The notes under the pieces were generated by a model. It ran no database searches, was not told the DNA's origin, and worked only from the letters and a program-made list of their open reading frames with translations. A DNA stretch of 64,000 nt from Paenibacillus massiliensis subsp. panacisoli DSM 21345. GTDB taxonomy: Bacteria > Bacillota > Bacilli > Paenibacillales > Paenibacillaceae. Made by a program: the position numbers and the translations under genes. Shown piece after piece: positions 50,818 through 59,228 of this stretch. Numbering within the stretch: the first letter of the stretch is position 1; the number at the start of each line of letters is the position of its first letter. The DNA lies in NCBI RefSeq assembly GCF_000426545.1, contig NZ_AUFO01000031.1:1-64000 (forward strand), given 5' to 3'.

Positions 50818-52107
50818 TCATTTAACAAATAGCTTTTGAATATCATGCGGTAACCGATCTTTGACGGCTTCCAGCTTCATATGCGGGTAATACAGATGGT
50901 ACTTGCCGCGATGAATGCCGCTGATGGAGCGTACAATATCAGACACCTCCGATATTTCTCTTACGGTGTCTTCTCTGCCCAGCAGCAGAATTTGATTCTC
51001 GGTCGAGCCATTCTTTCTGAACACATCATAAGGAAGATCGGTCGGAAAATCAATTTCCAGGTCATAATCGGGGTTCAGCCCTACATCACGTAATGCTTCA
51101 CGAATATGATCGACCTTATCCATATCCAGACATTCCAGCTGTATATATTTATACAGTCTGCGATCCAGGAACCGGCTGCACAGATCACTAAGAATCGGGT
51201 CATCCTCGAATCTCCATTGGTTAAAGGTCGTCTGGATTAACGCCTCATCGAGCATTAAATATTGCTGCACGGTCACATGACCATCAATGAGCTGCGGAAT
51301 CGGCTCCAGCATGAACTTGAAGCGGTAGTCCTGATAGCGTAGCTCCTTCAGTCTTCTGAAGATTTGACGCAACAGTATTTCAGAGCTACGGGTCACTGGA
51401 TGAAAATAGATCTGCCAGTACATCTGGTATCTGGACATGAGATAATCCTCAACCGCATGCATTCCTGACTCCTTGACAACAATCCTGCCCTGATGAGGAC
51501 GAAGAAGCCTCAGGATACGATCCAGATCGATCGTTCCATAATTGACACCTGTCATATGGGCGTCTCGCAGCAGATAATCCATCCGATCGGCATCCAGTGG
51601 ACTCGTGACAAGGTTCACGACGATGGGCTTATCGTAATCCTTAGAAATGACGGCTGCTACCTTCTCGGGGAAATCAGGAGCTATATCCTTCAGAACTTTA
51701 TTGATCTCTGTATCGCCGAGTACAATCCGACATGTCCAATCCTCATGATGCATCTGAAAAGCTTCTTCTATAGAATGCGAGAATGGACCATGTCCCACAT
51801 CATGGAGCAATGCGGCACACAGAGCTACTAGCTTCTCTTCCTTGGGCCAGTCCGGATAATCACCGCGTTCGAATTGGGAGATAATCCGCCGTGTAATCTC
51901 ATATACCCCTAAAGAGTGTGAGAATCGGCTATGCTCGGCACCGTGGAAGGTCAGGTAGGAGGTTCCTAGCTGTCTTACACGGCGAAGCCTTTGGAATTCA
52001 GGTGTGTTAATAAGCCTCCATATGGCCACTTCCTGAACGTAAATGTAATTATGTACAGGGTCCTTGAATACTTTTTCTTCTGTCAGAGGGTTTTGGAATC
52101 CACTCAT
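50818..52107 (-). CDS. HD-domain phosphohydrolase (YwfO-like, SAMHD1-related)
   Basis: A 429-residue HD-superfamily protein with all metal residues visible: HSRFSHSLG (His), HDVGHGPFSH (His-Asp plus His) and LDADRMDYLLRD (Asp). The N-terminal FKDPVHNYIYV and RLRRVRQLG are typical of the dNTPase/SAMHD1-like branch that includes B. subtilis YwfO. The substrate is unknown; dNTPs are likely. ATG at 52107 has AAAGGAG. It diverges from abrB across a region with Spo0A boxes and occupies the position of metS in B. subtilis. Confidence 0.88.
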   Translation of the reverse strand: MSGFQNPLTEEKVFKDPVHNYIYVQEVAIWRLINTPEFQRLRRVRQLGTSYLTFHGAEHSRFSHSLGVYEITRRIISQFERGDYPDWPKEEKLVALCAALLHDVGHGPFSHSIEEAFQMHHEDWTCRIVLGDTEINKVLKDIAPDFPEKVAAVISKDYDKPIVVNLVTSPLDADRMDYLLRDAHMTGVNYGTIDLDRILRLLRPHQGRIVVKESGMHAVEDYLMSRYQMYWQIYFHPVTRSSEILLRQIFRRLKELRYQDYRFKFMLEPIPQLIDGHVTVQQYLMLDEALIQTTFNQWRFEDDPILSDLCSRFLDRRLYKYIQLECLDMDKVDHIREALRDVGLNPDYDLEIDFPTDLPYDVFRKNGSTENQILLLGREDTVREISEVSDIVRSISGIHRGKYHLYYPHMKLEAVKDRLPHDIQKLFVK

Positions 52108-52192
52108 GAGGTATCCACTCCTTTAACTCTATTTTATTCCAAAAACTTGATTACACAACATTCACCTGTTTTATCACTATTTTCTTGTCAAT

Positions 52193-52221
52193 TTCGACAT
52201 AGGATGTCGAATAGTGTCGAA
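52193..52221. promoter_or_regulatory. Cluster of three Spo0A boxes between abrB and the HD gene
   Basis: Perfect TGTCGAA boxes at 52205-52211 and 52215-52221 (plus) and 52193-52199 (minus), all within 29 bp. A 6/7 match (TTGTCGA, minus) lies near 52245-52252. Confidence 0.75.
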
Positions 52222-52348
52222 TTATAGATTTTTCTTGTTTCCAAATCGACAAATTCAGCAAACTGCGATTTTAACTGTTTTTTCTGCCTATTCAGCGAAT
52301 TTTCAGTTGTTTTATTAGAAATTTTAACCTTTGTCGTTATTTTATAGG

Positions 52349-52377
52349 TTGACTGTTTTGGGAATGGTTGGTATAGT
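52349..52377 (+). promoter_or_regulatory. abrB promoter (sigma-A)
   Basis: TTGACT (52349-52354), 17 bp, TATAGT (52372-52377). It lies about 75 bp before the start codon. Confidence 0.8.
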
Positions 52378-52400
52378 GTATATCATAAAAGATAAAATAA

Positions 52401-52407
52401 TGTCGAA
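52401..52407 (+). promoter_or_regulatory. Spo0A box downstream of the abrB promoter
   Basis: A perfect TGTCGAA about 20 bp downstream of the likely transcription start, the position at which Spo0A~P blocks abrB in B. subtilis. Confidence 0.75.
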
Positions 52408-52453
52408 ACTTGACACTTATACTTTTGATACGGCGAGAGGAGCCTGATGATCT

Positions 52454-52708
52454 ATGATGAAATCTACGGGTATTGTGAGAAAAGTTGATGAGCTTGGACG
52501 CGTTGTAATTCCAATCGAGTTGCGTCGTACGTTGGGTATTGGGGAGAAGGACGCTCTGGAAATCTATGTAGATGGAGAGCGCATTATGCTCAAAAAATAC
52601 GAGCCTGCCTGTATCTTCTGCGGCAATGCCGAGAACGTTACATATTTCAAGGGTAAAATCGTATGTAATGAATGTATTTCTGAAATTCCAACACCTGTGA
52701 CAAAATAA
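52454..52708 (+). CDS. abrB: Transition-state regulator AbrB with a cysteine-rich C-terminus
   Basis: The N-terminal 50 residues are nearly invariant AbrB swapped-hairpin DNA-binding sequence (KSTGIVRKVDELGRVVIP, IELRRTLGIGEKDALEIY). The C-terminal half differs from the B. subtilis multimerisation domain: it has CIFCG and CNECI pairs (residues about 53-57 and 74-78), a likely zinc ribbon. Length is 84 aa. ATG 52454 has AGGAG 11 nt upstream; an ATG follows directly. It has its own promoter, Spo0A boxes and terminator. Confidence 0.93.
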   Translation: MMKSTGIVRKVDELGRVVIPIELRRTLGIGEKDALEIYVDGERIMLKKYEPACIFCGNAENVTYFKGKIVCNECISEIPTPVTK

Positions 52709-52770
52709 GATTTATAGTATATAATTAAATTATACCTATTGTTAATTCTAACCTTTTCATATCTCCTTGT

Positions 52771-52813
52771 TGCCTTCCACGGGTAAGAACCCACTCGTGG
52801 AAGGCCTTTTTTT
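52771..52813 (+). terminator. Intrinsic terminator of abrB
   Basis: GCCTTCCACGGGT..ACCCACTCGTGGAAGGC is followed by CTTTTTTTG. Confidence 0.92.
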
Positions 52814-52935
52814 GTCTAAGGAGCATTTGGGGGTTGGATAACTGCCCTGAATCATAGCAATCGTACAAATTCCCCTCGTTCACGATAGAGTGCCCTCAGT
52901 GTAGACTCTTCATTTCACACATTCCTGTCACCGGA

Positions 52936-53817
52936 TTACAGCAGTGCATTGTATACGTCTCGCTTGGAGATCGATCGGTCTGAAGCTGTACGCTTCATGG
53001 CCTCTTTCCGGTTCAGCCCTTGCTGCTCATATTGCGCCACATGCTCAGCCAAGCTCAGCTCCTGCCACCAGGCCTGGCGCTCTTGCTCCTCGGCTTCCTC
53101 ACTCTTCCCCTCCAGCACCAGGCAATATTCGCCCAGTGGTGGATGCTCTTCCAGCCACTGTAGACATTCCTCGGCTGTTCCTCGCAGCCATTCCTCATGT
53201 CTTTTCGTAAGTTCACGTGCTAATACGACTTTTCTTGCACCAAGCGTCTCCTGAATCACTCCAAGTGTCTTGGCAACTCGATGCGGGGATTCGTAAAAGA
53301 GGACCGTACCGTGGGAGGCTCCAAAGGACTGCAGTAGCTCCTGAAGTTCCTTGCGTTCACGAGGGGGGAATCCAGCAAAAGTAAACCGATCTGTATCAAG
53401 CCCTGAGGCAATCAATGCAGACAATGCCGCATTCGCTCCGGGTATCGGTACGACCGAGATTCCAGCATCTAAGGCCAGCTTCACCAGATCCGCTCCTGGA
53501 TCAGAAATCGCTGGTAGCCCGGCATCACTCACAAGGGCCAAATTTTTTCCTTCTATTATATATCTAATTAGTTCAGGCCCACTTGTTGCCTTATTATGCT
53601 CGTGATAGCTGAATAGCATCTCTGGTGATATGTCAAAATGTGTAAGCAGCTTTCGTGTCTGCCTCGTGTCCTCCGCCGCAATAATATGACATTCCTTCAA
53701 CACCTTCACCGCTCGAAATGTCATATCATCCAGATTGCCGATCGGGGTGGCCACAAGATAGAGTATTCCCTGACCCTGTTCCCCATCCAAAAAGCTTTTT
53801 TGCACCGTAGCAGCCAT
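52936..53817 (-). CDS. rsmI: 16S rRNA (cytidine(1402)-2'-O)-methyltransferase
   Basis: A tetrapyrrole-methylase-fold enzyme that 2'-O-methylates C1402. LYLVATPIGNLDDMTFRA (about 19-36), the cofactor loop AAEDTRQTRKLL, LVSDAGLPAISDPG and VPIPGANAALSALIASGL are conserved. Length is 293 aa. The ATG follows the trmN6 stop by 2 nt, with AAGGAGG inside the end of trmN6, so the pair is coupled. Confidence 0.96.
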   Translation of the reverse strand: MAATVQKSFLDGEQGQGILYLVATPIGNLDDMTFRAVKVLKECHIIAAEDTRQTRKLLTHFDISPEMLFSYHEHNKATSGPELIRYIIEGKNLALVSDAGLPAISDPGADLVKLALDAGISVVPIPGANAALSALIASGLDTDRFTFAGFPPRERKELQELLQSFGASHGTVLFYESPHRVAKTLGVIQETLGARKVVLARELTKRHEEWLRGTAEECLQWLEEHPPLGEYCLVLEGKSEEAEEQERQAWWQELSLAEHVAQYEQQGLNRKEAMKRTASDRSISKRDVYNALL

Positions 53818-53819
53818 AC

Positions 53820-54575
53820 CTATTCCTCCTTCTGCCCTGTATAGATCTCCAGCATCTCTGGTGTGTACTGATTTCTGCCCTCACCTTCATACGCAATGAG
53901 TGGCGGAAGCAGCCGTACATCTGGCTTGCCATCCCGTAATGCCTCGATCAAGACGATATTTGCCTCTGCCTGAGGCCGAGGATGCACGAATCGAATTCGT
54001 TTGGGCTCCAGACGATACTCACGCATTAAGGAGATGATCTCCCCCAGCCGCTGTGGTCGATGTACCATTGTTACTTTTCCACCCGTACGAACCAGCCTTG
54101 TACAAGCCTGGATGACTTCCTCGAGGGTACAGTGCAGCTCATGGCGTGCGATGGCTTCATAGATATTAACCTTGAGATCGCTACCATTCAAAGGCATGTA
54201 AGGCGGATTCACCGTAATCGCATCATACACACCATGTCCGGTAACCTCGACTAGCTGACGAAGATCACCTTCACGAATCGTTATTACATTCTCTAGTCCG
54301 TTCAGAGCTACACTCCGACGGGCCATATCTGCAAGTCGTGGTTGAATCTCGATGCCTTCAATCTGTGCCTGTGTTCGAGTCGTTAATAAGAGCGGCACAA
54401 CCCCGTTGCCTGTACACAGGTCGAGAATCTTCCCTCTCTTCGGAATACCTGCAAATCTCGCTAGGAGTACAGCATCCATAGAGAAGCTGAATACTTCCTC
54501 ACTCTGTATGATTCGAAGATCATGTGTCAGCAAATCATCAATTCGTTCAGAGTCGTTAAGCGGCTCATTCATCAT
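53820..54575 (-). CDS. trmN6: tRNA1(Val) (adenine(37)-N6)-methyltransferase-like protein
   Basis: A class I SAM methyltransferase with motif I DLCTGNGVVPLLL (about 51-63) and the N6-adenine motif NPPYMP (about 123-128). Length is 251 aa from ATG 54575 (AAGGAAGGG, 8 nt). It corresponds to B. subtilis YabB. The substrate is inferred from E. coli TrmN6 and could differ. Confidence 0.88.
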   Translation of the reverse strand: MMNEPLNDSERIDDLLTHDLRIIQSEEVFSFSMDAVLLARFAGIPKRGKILDLCTGNGVVPLLLTTRTQAQIEGIEIQPRLADMARRSVALNGLENVITIREGDLRQLVEVTGHGVYDAITVNPPYMPLNGSDLKVNIYEAIARHELHCTLEEVIQACTRLVRTGGKVTMVHRPQRLGEIISLMREYRLEPKRIRFVHPRPQAEANIVLIEALRDGKPDVRLLPPLIAYEGEGRNQYTPEMLEIYTGQKEE

Positions 54576-54641
54576 CAAACGTTCCCTTCCTTTTCTGCAA
54601 TCCTCATGCAATATGTCTAGTGCAATTGTTCTGTTTCCTTA

Positions 54642-54672
54642 CAAAAAAACCGTAGGCACGTGTCCTACGGCT
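54642..54672 (-). terminator. Intrinsic terminator of yabA
   Basis: On the minus strand GCCGTAGGACACGTGCCTACGG is followed by TTTTTTTG. Confidence 0.9.
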
Positions 54673-54677
54673 TGATG

Positions 54678-55052
54678 TTATTTATTCAAAAATGACAGAC
54701 AGAATAGGCAGTCGCCCTCGGTTCGTAAATGTCCGTAATAAACATTGCATATATGAAAGCCTTCATGATACAGTCTCGCCAGATTATCGTACCCCTCACC
54801 AACGACTTCTCCTTGCACTTCCTCTGTTTTGATCAGGTGTGCCGGATGGTCCGATGTTGTTATACGTTCTGGTTCCTCCGTATGTGTATGGTCTCTCAGC
54901 ATCTTACGCAGCTGTTCGTTTTCAATCGTCAGTCGCTGATTCTCTTCAAGCAGCTCTTTTACGGCCAGCTTCAATTCACCAAGATCACTGTACATTTGCC
55001 CCATTTGCGTCTCCAACTCGAGAATACGCTCGAAAACATTTATTTTTTCCAA
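54678..55052 (-). CDS. yabA: Replication initiation control protein YabA
   Basis: A negative regulator of initiation that bridges DnaA and the clamp DnaN. An N-terminal leucine-zipper coiled coil (about 5-52, ILELETQMGQMYSDLGELK and so on) forms the tetramer. The C-terminal zinc module GFHICNVYYG...DCLFC (about 97-118) binds the partners. Length is 124 aa. The start is TTG 55052 with GGGGTGG upstream; no ATG is nearby. It follows ricT. Confidence 0.94.
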   Translation of the reverse strand: MEKINVFERILELETQMGQMYSDLGELKLAVKELLEENQRLTIENEQLRKMLRDHTHTEEPERITTSDHPAHLIKTEEVQGEVVGEGYDNLARLYHEGFHICNVYYGHLRTEGDCLFCLSFLNK

Positions 55053-55079
55053 GATTCCACCCCGAAGCCACCTAATGGT

Positions 55080-55880
55080 TTACTTGATGACTACATCATC
55101 CATTGGAAGTTCCTTGACTTTACTAATCTCAAAAAGCTGTACGTGAACAGTTCGATGACCTGCATTAATACCTACTACTTTACCTTCTCCCATGGAAGTT
55201 ACGACGAGCTTGCCGACTTGAGGAAGCTCTTCCTTCGCACTCTCATAATTATCATGCTCAAACTTGAGGCAACACATCAGCCTTCCACAAAGACCGGATA
55301 TTTTGGTTGGATTCAAGGACAAGCTCTGATCCTTCGCCATCTTGATGGATACAGGCTCAAAGTCGCCAAGCCAGGAGGAGCAGCACAGAATACGTCCGCA
55401 AGGCCCAATCCCGCCCAGCATCTTAGCTTCATCCCGCACACCAATCTGTCTTAGCTCGATCCGTGTACGGAAAATGCTAGCCAAATCCTTGACCAGCTCC
55501 CGAAAGTCAACACGCCCCTCAGCCGTAAAGTAGAAAATAATCTTGTTGCGGTCAAAGGTGAATTCCACGTCCACGAGCTTCATTTTGAGTCCATGATCCT
55601 TGATCTTATGAAGACAAGTTCCGAAGGCTTCCTTGGCAGCCTGTCTATTCTCCTCTACAATCTGTGCATCCGCTTCGCCAGCTAGCCGAATGACCTTCTT
55701 CAGGGGAAGCACGACATCGGAGTCATTCACTTCCTTCTTGCCTACAACAACCTTACCATATTCGATACCGCGCGCCGTCTCAACAATTACACAGTTATCT
55801 TTTTCCAGCGGAAGCTCGAGCGGATCGAAATAATACGTTTTGCCCGCTTTTTTGAAGCGAACACCCACTACACTGTACAA
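55080..55880 (-). CDS. ricT: RicT / PSP1-domain protein (YaaT)
   Basis: Part of the RicA-RicF-RicT complex, which works with RNase Y in mRNA processing and affects biofilm, competence and sporulation. Two cysteine blocks, GPCGRILCC and GLCGRLMCC (about 160-205), supply iron-sulfur ligands. PSP1 core: GKVVVGKKEV and RVDFRELVKDLA. Length is 266 aa. The start is TTG 55880 with AAGGGGG at 7 nt. It follows holB as in Bacillus. Confidence 0.94.
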   Translation of the reverse strand: MYSVVGVRFKKAGKTYYFDPLELPLEKDNCVIVETARGIEYGKVVVGKKEVNDSDVVLPLKKVIRLAGEADAQIVEENRQAAKEAFGTCLHKIKDHGLKMKLVDVEFTFDRNKIIFYFTAEGRVDFRELVKDLASIFRTRIELRQIGVRDEAKMLGGIGPCGRILCCSSWLGDFEPVSIKMAKDQSLSLNPTKISGLCGRLMCCLKFEHDNYESAKEELPQVGKLVVTSMGEGKVVGINAGHRTVHVQLFEISKVKELPMDDVVIK

Positions 55881-56038
55881 AAATAAACCCCCTTGTGTGC
55901 CACTAGAACCTTGCTTGGGGACATCTTAGCTGAACGTGCCACGGGCACAATCTCCCATATTCGGTATGCGAGGGACAGGCCTTGCTCATGCATAACCTGC
56001 CCGTAGCGCAGTCTCGGACCATCGGCGCTGGATCTGTC

Positions 56039-57016
56039 TCATGATGGGGACAGACCGATCATCAGCTGCTCTACACAAAGCTGACCGTTTACATGGAAAC
56101 GGAGCTTTCTTCTGCACTCCGCGGCCAAATCCATATAAGAGACCCATTGTTCGGTACTGCGGGTGATTGCCAATTTGGAGATCATCTCCAATTGATCTAT
56201 GAACACAATGCTATCGTGCCTTCCATACTGGAAGTGCAGCATATCCTTGAACTGCAGGTGAAACAAATGAAACAGGATGTCAAGATGCTCGCCGAGCCCG
56301 GCCTTGAACACCTTCTGTTGAGCCAAAATGACGGAGGAACTCCCTCTACTCAACGACTCCTTTACTAATTGTAACATTACATTTCTAATTTCTGCAAACC
56401 AATTCTGCTGGAGAATTTCTCTACTTGTTTCCAATCCAGAAGCAATATGAACCGCACATCTGACAAGACTTGCTGAATAGCCCTCCCCTGTCAGTATTTG
56501 CTGCATAAGGTGCGGATTCAGAGCAGAGAACGGTACATGCTGGGTCCGTGAATGTAGCGTAGGGAGTACGGCTTGTCCATTGTCGGTCAGCAAAATACCC
56601 ACCGTAGGCAGCTGTGGTTCCTCCAGAAATTTCAGCAGACTGTTTGCAGCCTGTGTCGTTAACAGATCCGCCTGCTGAATGATATACACCTTCGGATGCT
56701 TGCTTTCCGAGCGATACGAAAACGAACGCTGCAGCTCTCGAACCTGATCGATCTTGATGCTGTTGCCATCTGGAGCAATGATGTGCAGGTCGGGGTGATT
56801 GCCATGCTCTACCTTTCTGCATTCCAGACACTCACCGCAAGCATCATCGCTTAATCGCTCGCAGAACAACGCTTTGGCGAAGGCCATGGCCATCTGCAGC
56901 TGTCCGCTGCCTGCTGGACCATGGAACAGATAAGCATGACTAACCGCTCCTTTGCGAAGCGCGTGCTGCAGCATACTCTTCGGCAACTCTTGACCTATTA
57001 TATCCTGAAAAGACAT
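56039..57016 (-). CDS. holB: DNA polymerase III delta' subunit
   Basis: A clamp-loader subunit. AAA+ fold with a degenerate Walker A (HGPAGSGQLQMA, lysine replaced by glutamine), zinc cysteines CGECLEC (about 60-66) plus a following Cys/His, and the sensor region NSLLKFLEEP. Length is 325 aa. Loss of the Walker lysine is normal for delta', which does not hydrolyse ATP. ATG at 57016 has AGTGAGG. It lies between yaaR and ricT. Confidence 0.93.
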   Translation of the reverse strand: MSFQDIIGQELPKSMLQHALRKGAVSHAYLFHGPAGSGQLQMAMAFAKALFCERLSDDACGECLECRKVEHGNHPDLHIIAPDGNSIKIDQVRELQRSFSYRSESKHPKVYIIQQADLLTTQAANSLLKFLEEPQLPTVGILLTDNGQAVLPTLHSRTQHVPFSALNPHLMQQILTGEGYSASLVRCAVHIASGLETSREILQQNWFAEIRNVMLQLVKESLSRGSSSVILAQQKVFKAGLGEHLDILFHLFHLQFKDMLHFQYGRHDSIVFIDQLEMISKLAITRSTEQWVSYMDLAAECRRKLRFHVNGQLCVEQLMIGLSPS

Positions 57017-57084
57017 ATTGCCTCACTTTCCAAACCACGAATCGTTATGATTTTACCTGTGAAAACCTATAACTCAAATTATCT

Positions 57085-57120
57085 TAAAAAACAATCTGCC
57101 GACTGTAAAGTCGACAGATT
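57085..57120 (-). terminator. Intrinsic terminator of yaaR
   Basis: On the minus strand AATCTGTCGACTTTACAGTCGGCAGATT is followed by GTTTTTTAAG. Confidence 0.85.
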
Positions 57121-57176
57121 ATATTATGGGTCGCTATTTGCTTAGGTTATTATACACTTGAGGTCTGTTGCTTTAC

Positions 57177-57620
57177 TCAAAAAGTCAGATTAATCAGCAT
57201 ACCACGAATTTCCCCAACACCCTGAAGGAGCTCAATCTTCCCCTGCTCTGTATCTAGCAGCTCCTCTGCCATCCGCAGCAGAATAGAGTCTACTTCATCA
57301 ATGAGCTTATAACGCTTGCTGCGACCGCGACGATCCCAGCCCTTGGTATCCTTCATGGATACCCCTCGGCGTACAGTCTCCTCCAGAAATCTCTTCACCA
57401 ATACTTTGTAGGCCTTCAATTCACGCACAGTCATGGAGCGGGCAAGCCGATCTCCTTGCATCTGAATTTCCTTGAATTGTCGACTTAATTCTTCTTGTGA
57501 GGCTCGCTCTCCACTATGCTTCATCATATCTGAGAAGCTCTTGCTTTGAACGGGCTTGGTATTCGTATCACTTGGAGCGATACCGCTTTGTAATGGGCGA
57601 TAGCCCGGATTAATTTTCAT
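57177..57620 (-). CDS. yaaR: YaaR-family protein (DUF327)
   Basis: A 147-residue largely helical protein of unknown function: SFSDMMKHSG, RQFKEIQMQGDRLARSMT, LKAYKVLVKRFLEETVRRG and LLDTEQGKIELLQGVGEIRGML are typical family segments. It sits between darA and holB as in B. subtilis. ATG 57620 matches the family start (MKINPG); GCAGGT lies 6 nt upstream. An ATG at 57650 has no ribosome-binding site. Confidence 0.85.
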   Translation of the reverse strand: MKINPGYRPLQSGIAPSDTNTKPVQSKSFSDMMKHSGERASQEELSRQFKEIQMQGDRLARSMTVRELKAYKVLVKRFLEETVRRGVSMKDTKGWDRRGRSKRYKLIDEVDSILLRMAEELLDTEQGKIELLQGVGEIRGMLINLTF

Positions 57621-57665
57621 AATGAACCTGCTTTCTCCTGCTCGGCTCATCGAGGTATCTGCAGG

Positions 57666-57797
57666 CTAACCGGCATAGCCGAGCTGCAAGCTGTAACTAT
57701 CTTGAGCACTAATCAGGCACGGCACCATAGCATCGCCGCAGAATGTATAGCTCCATACATCACCATCAATACCTGACCTGTTCAGCAGGCCAGCCAT
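57666..57797 (-). CDS. Possible 43-codon small ORF in the darA-yaaR gap
   Basis: ATG at 57797 to TAG at 57666 reads MAGLLNRSGIDGDVWSY, TFCGDAMVPCLISAQ and DSYSLQLGYAG. Codon choice is not unlike the neighbours and two cysteines are present. No convincing ribosome-binding site precedes the ATG. It may be chance. Confidence 0.2.
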   Translation of the reverse strand: MAGLLNRSGIDGDVWSYTFCGDAMVPCLISAQDSYSLQLGYAG

Positions 57798-57860
57798 TTC
57801 CAGTCACGGAAGAGCAGATACATATATTATCGTCATATTGTACTGACAATTGTAGTATAT

Positions 57861-58190
57861 CTAGAAGTGTTCAAAACGATCAACCGGAAGAACGAATACC
57901 GTGGCTCCACCAACCTGAACCTCTACTGGCAAAGGCAAATAAGAGTCTGTTGTTCCACTCATAGGAGTCACCGGCGTCACGAGCTGTTCTCTCACCTTAC
58001 AGCTATTGCGGATTACGCTCATAACAGACTCGACCTGACTGTCGTCCACTCCAATCATGAATGTGGTGTTGCCAGCACGTAGAAATCCACCGGTACTTGC
58101 CAGCTTGGTTGCACGAAAATTAGCTTTTACCAGTCCGCTGGACAGTCTGTTGCTATCTTTATCCTGAACAATGGCAACAATCAGTTTCAT
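57861..58190 (-). CDS. darA: c-di-AMP receptor DarA (PII-like, YaaQ)
   Basis: A 109-residue PII-like trimeric protein that binds c-di-AMP. MKLIVAIVQDKDSNRL (N-terminal strand), FRATKLASTGGFLRAGNTT (the ligand loop with TGGFLR) and QVGGATVFVLPVDRFE near the end are family-typical. The target is unknown. ATG 58190 has AGGGAGG. It lies between tmk and yaaR as in Bacillus. Confidence 0.95.
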   Translation of the reverse strand: MKLIVAIVQDKDSNRLSSGLVKANFRATKLASTGGFLRAGNTTFMIGVDDSQVESVMSVIRNSCKVREQLVTPVTPMSGTTDSYLPLPVEVQVGGATVFVLPVDRFEHF

Positions 58191-58397
58191 CCTGAATTCC
58201 TCCCTTAATATCGGTTACTTCAATGAACAAAATATAATCTTCAGGTCAACGCCAGGGGCGTCCATCCCGAACAAGAGAACGGCAATCCAACATGATACGC
58301 AAGGCCTCGGATGGTTATATCTATTGTTATGCCATACTTACTACCTGCTGCCACATGCTATGCCCTGTTATTTAATATTTTCTTTGTGCATATAGAG

Positions 58398-59042
58398 TTA
58401 TTCGAGAAAAGTCGGCAAAATCCTCTTTTTCAGGTGCTCATAGATATCATTTGTCACATCCTCTATAGACTGGGATGCATCAATCACACATATGCGCTCA
58501 GGATTCTGTTCTATGAGAAGACTATACCCTTCCTTCACCATATAATGGAACTCAAGACCTTCACGATCTAGACGGTCCCGATCACGCTGATTGCTGGCAA
58601 TTCGGGTGAGTCCCAGCTCGGGCTCAATGTCCAAATAATACGTTACATCTGGCTGCCGGGCGTTTGTTGCGAACTGATTGATCATACCTACCTCTGTCAT
58701 ACCTATTCCGCGTGCGTGTCCCTGATAGGCCATACTACTGTCAACAAAGCGATCGCACAGGACCATCTTTCCTTCCTCAATGGCAGGCTCTACTCGTTCC
58801 ACCAGATGCTGTCTACGAGCAGCAGCATACAGCAATGCCTCAGTCCTGGCATCCATTGTCGTGTTGGCTGTATCCAGAATAACGGATCGGATCTGCTCTG
58901 CGATCTCAATCCCTCCCGGCTCTCTTGTAGCGATGACCGGATAGCCTTCCTCCTGCAGTCTCTGCGCAAGGCATCTGATGACCGTAGTCTTGCCCGAGCC
59001 CTCGCCTCCCTCGAATGTAATGAATCTGCCTTTGCCTTTCAT
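58398..59042 (-). CDS. tmk: Thymidylate kinase
   Basis: Phosphorylates dTMP to dTDP. The P-loop is EGGEGSGKTT (about 10-19), the dTMP site ATREPGG, the catalytic DR motif CDRFVDSSMAYQG, and the lid RDRDRLDRE. Length is 214 aa. ATG 59042 has AGCAGGT 5 nt upstream. It is followed by darA, as in B. subtilis. Confidence 0.96.
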   Translation of the reverse strand: MKGKGRFITFEGGEGSGKTTVIRCLAQRLQEEGYPVIATREPGGIEIAEQIRSVILDTANTTMDARTEALLYAAARRQHLVERVEPAIEEGKMVLCDRFVDSSMAYQGHARGIGMTEVGMINQFATNARQPDVTYYLDIEPELGLTRIASNQRDRDRLDREGLEFHYMVKEGYSLLIEQNPERICVIDASQSIEDVTNDIYEHLKKRILPTFLE

Positions 59043-59228
59043 ATCATACCTGCTTTCCCTGGATTGCTAACTCTGTAGCTATGACATAATGCTATTTATA
59101 ATTTTCCCTACGCTATTGTCTGCACAACCTGTATATTCTGAACCTAATATTTCTAGACAGGTTCACTAGCATCTTGATCAGACAAAATGTGGGTAAAGAT
59201 TCTGCAAGCGGAGACTGGTTAGCATTCG

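Noticed and set aside
55894..56000. Short open frame between holB and ricT on the minus strand
   Set aside because: About 42 codons, overlapping the ricT ribosome-binding site and start; no separate initiation signal.
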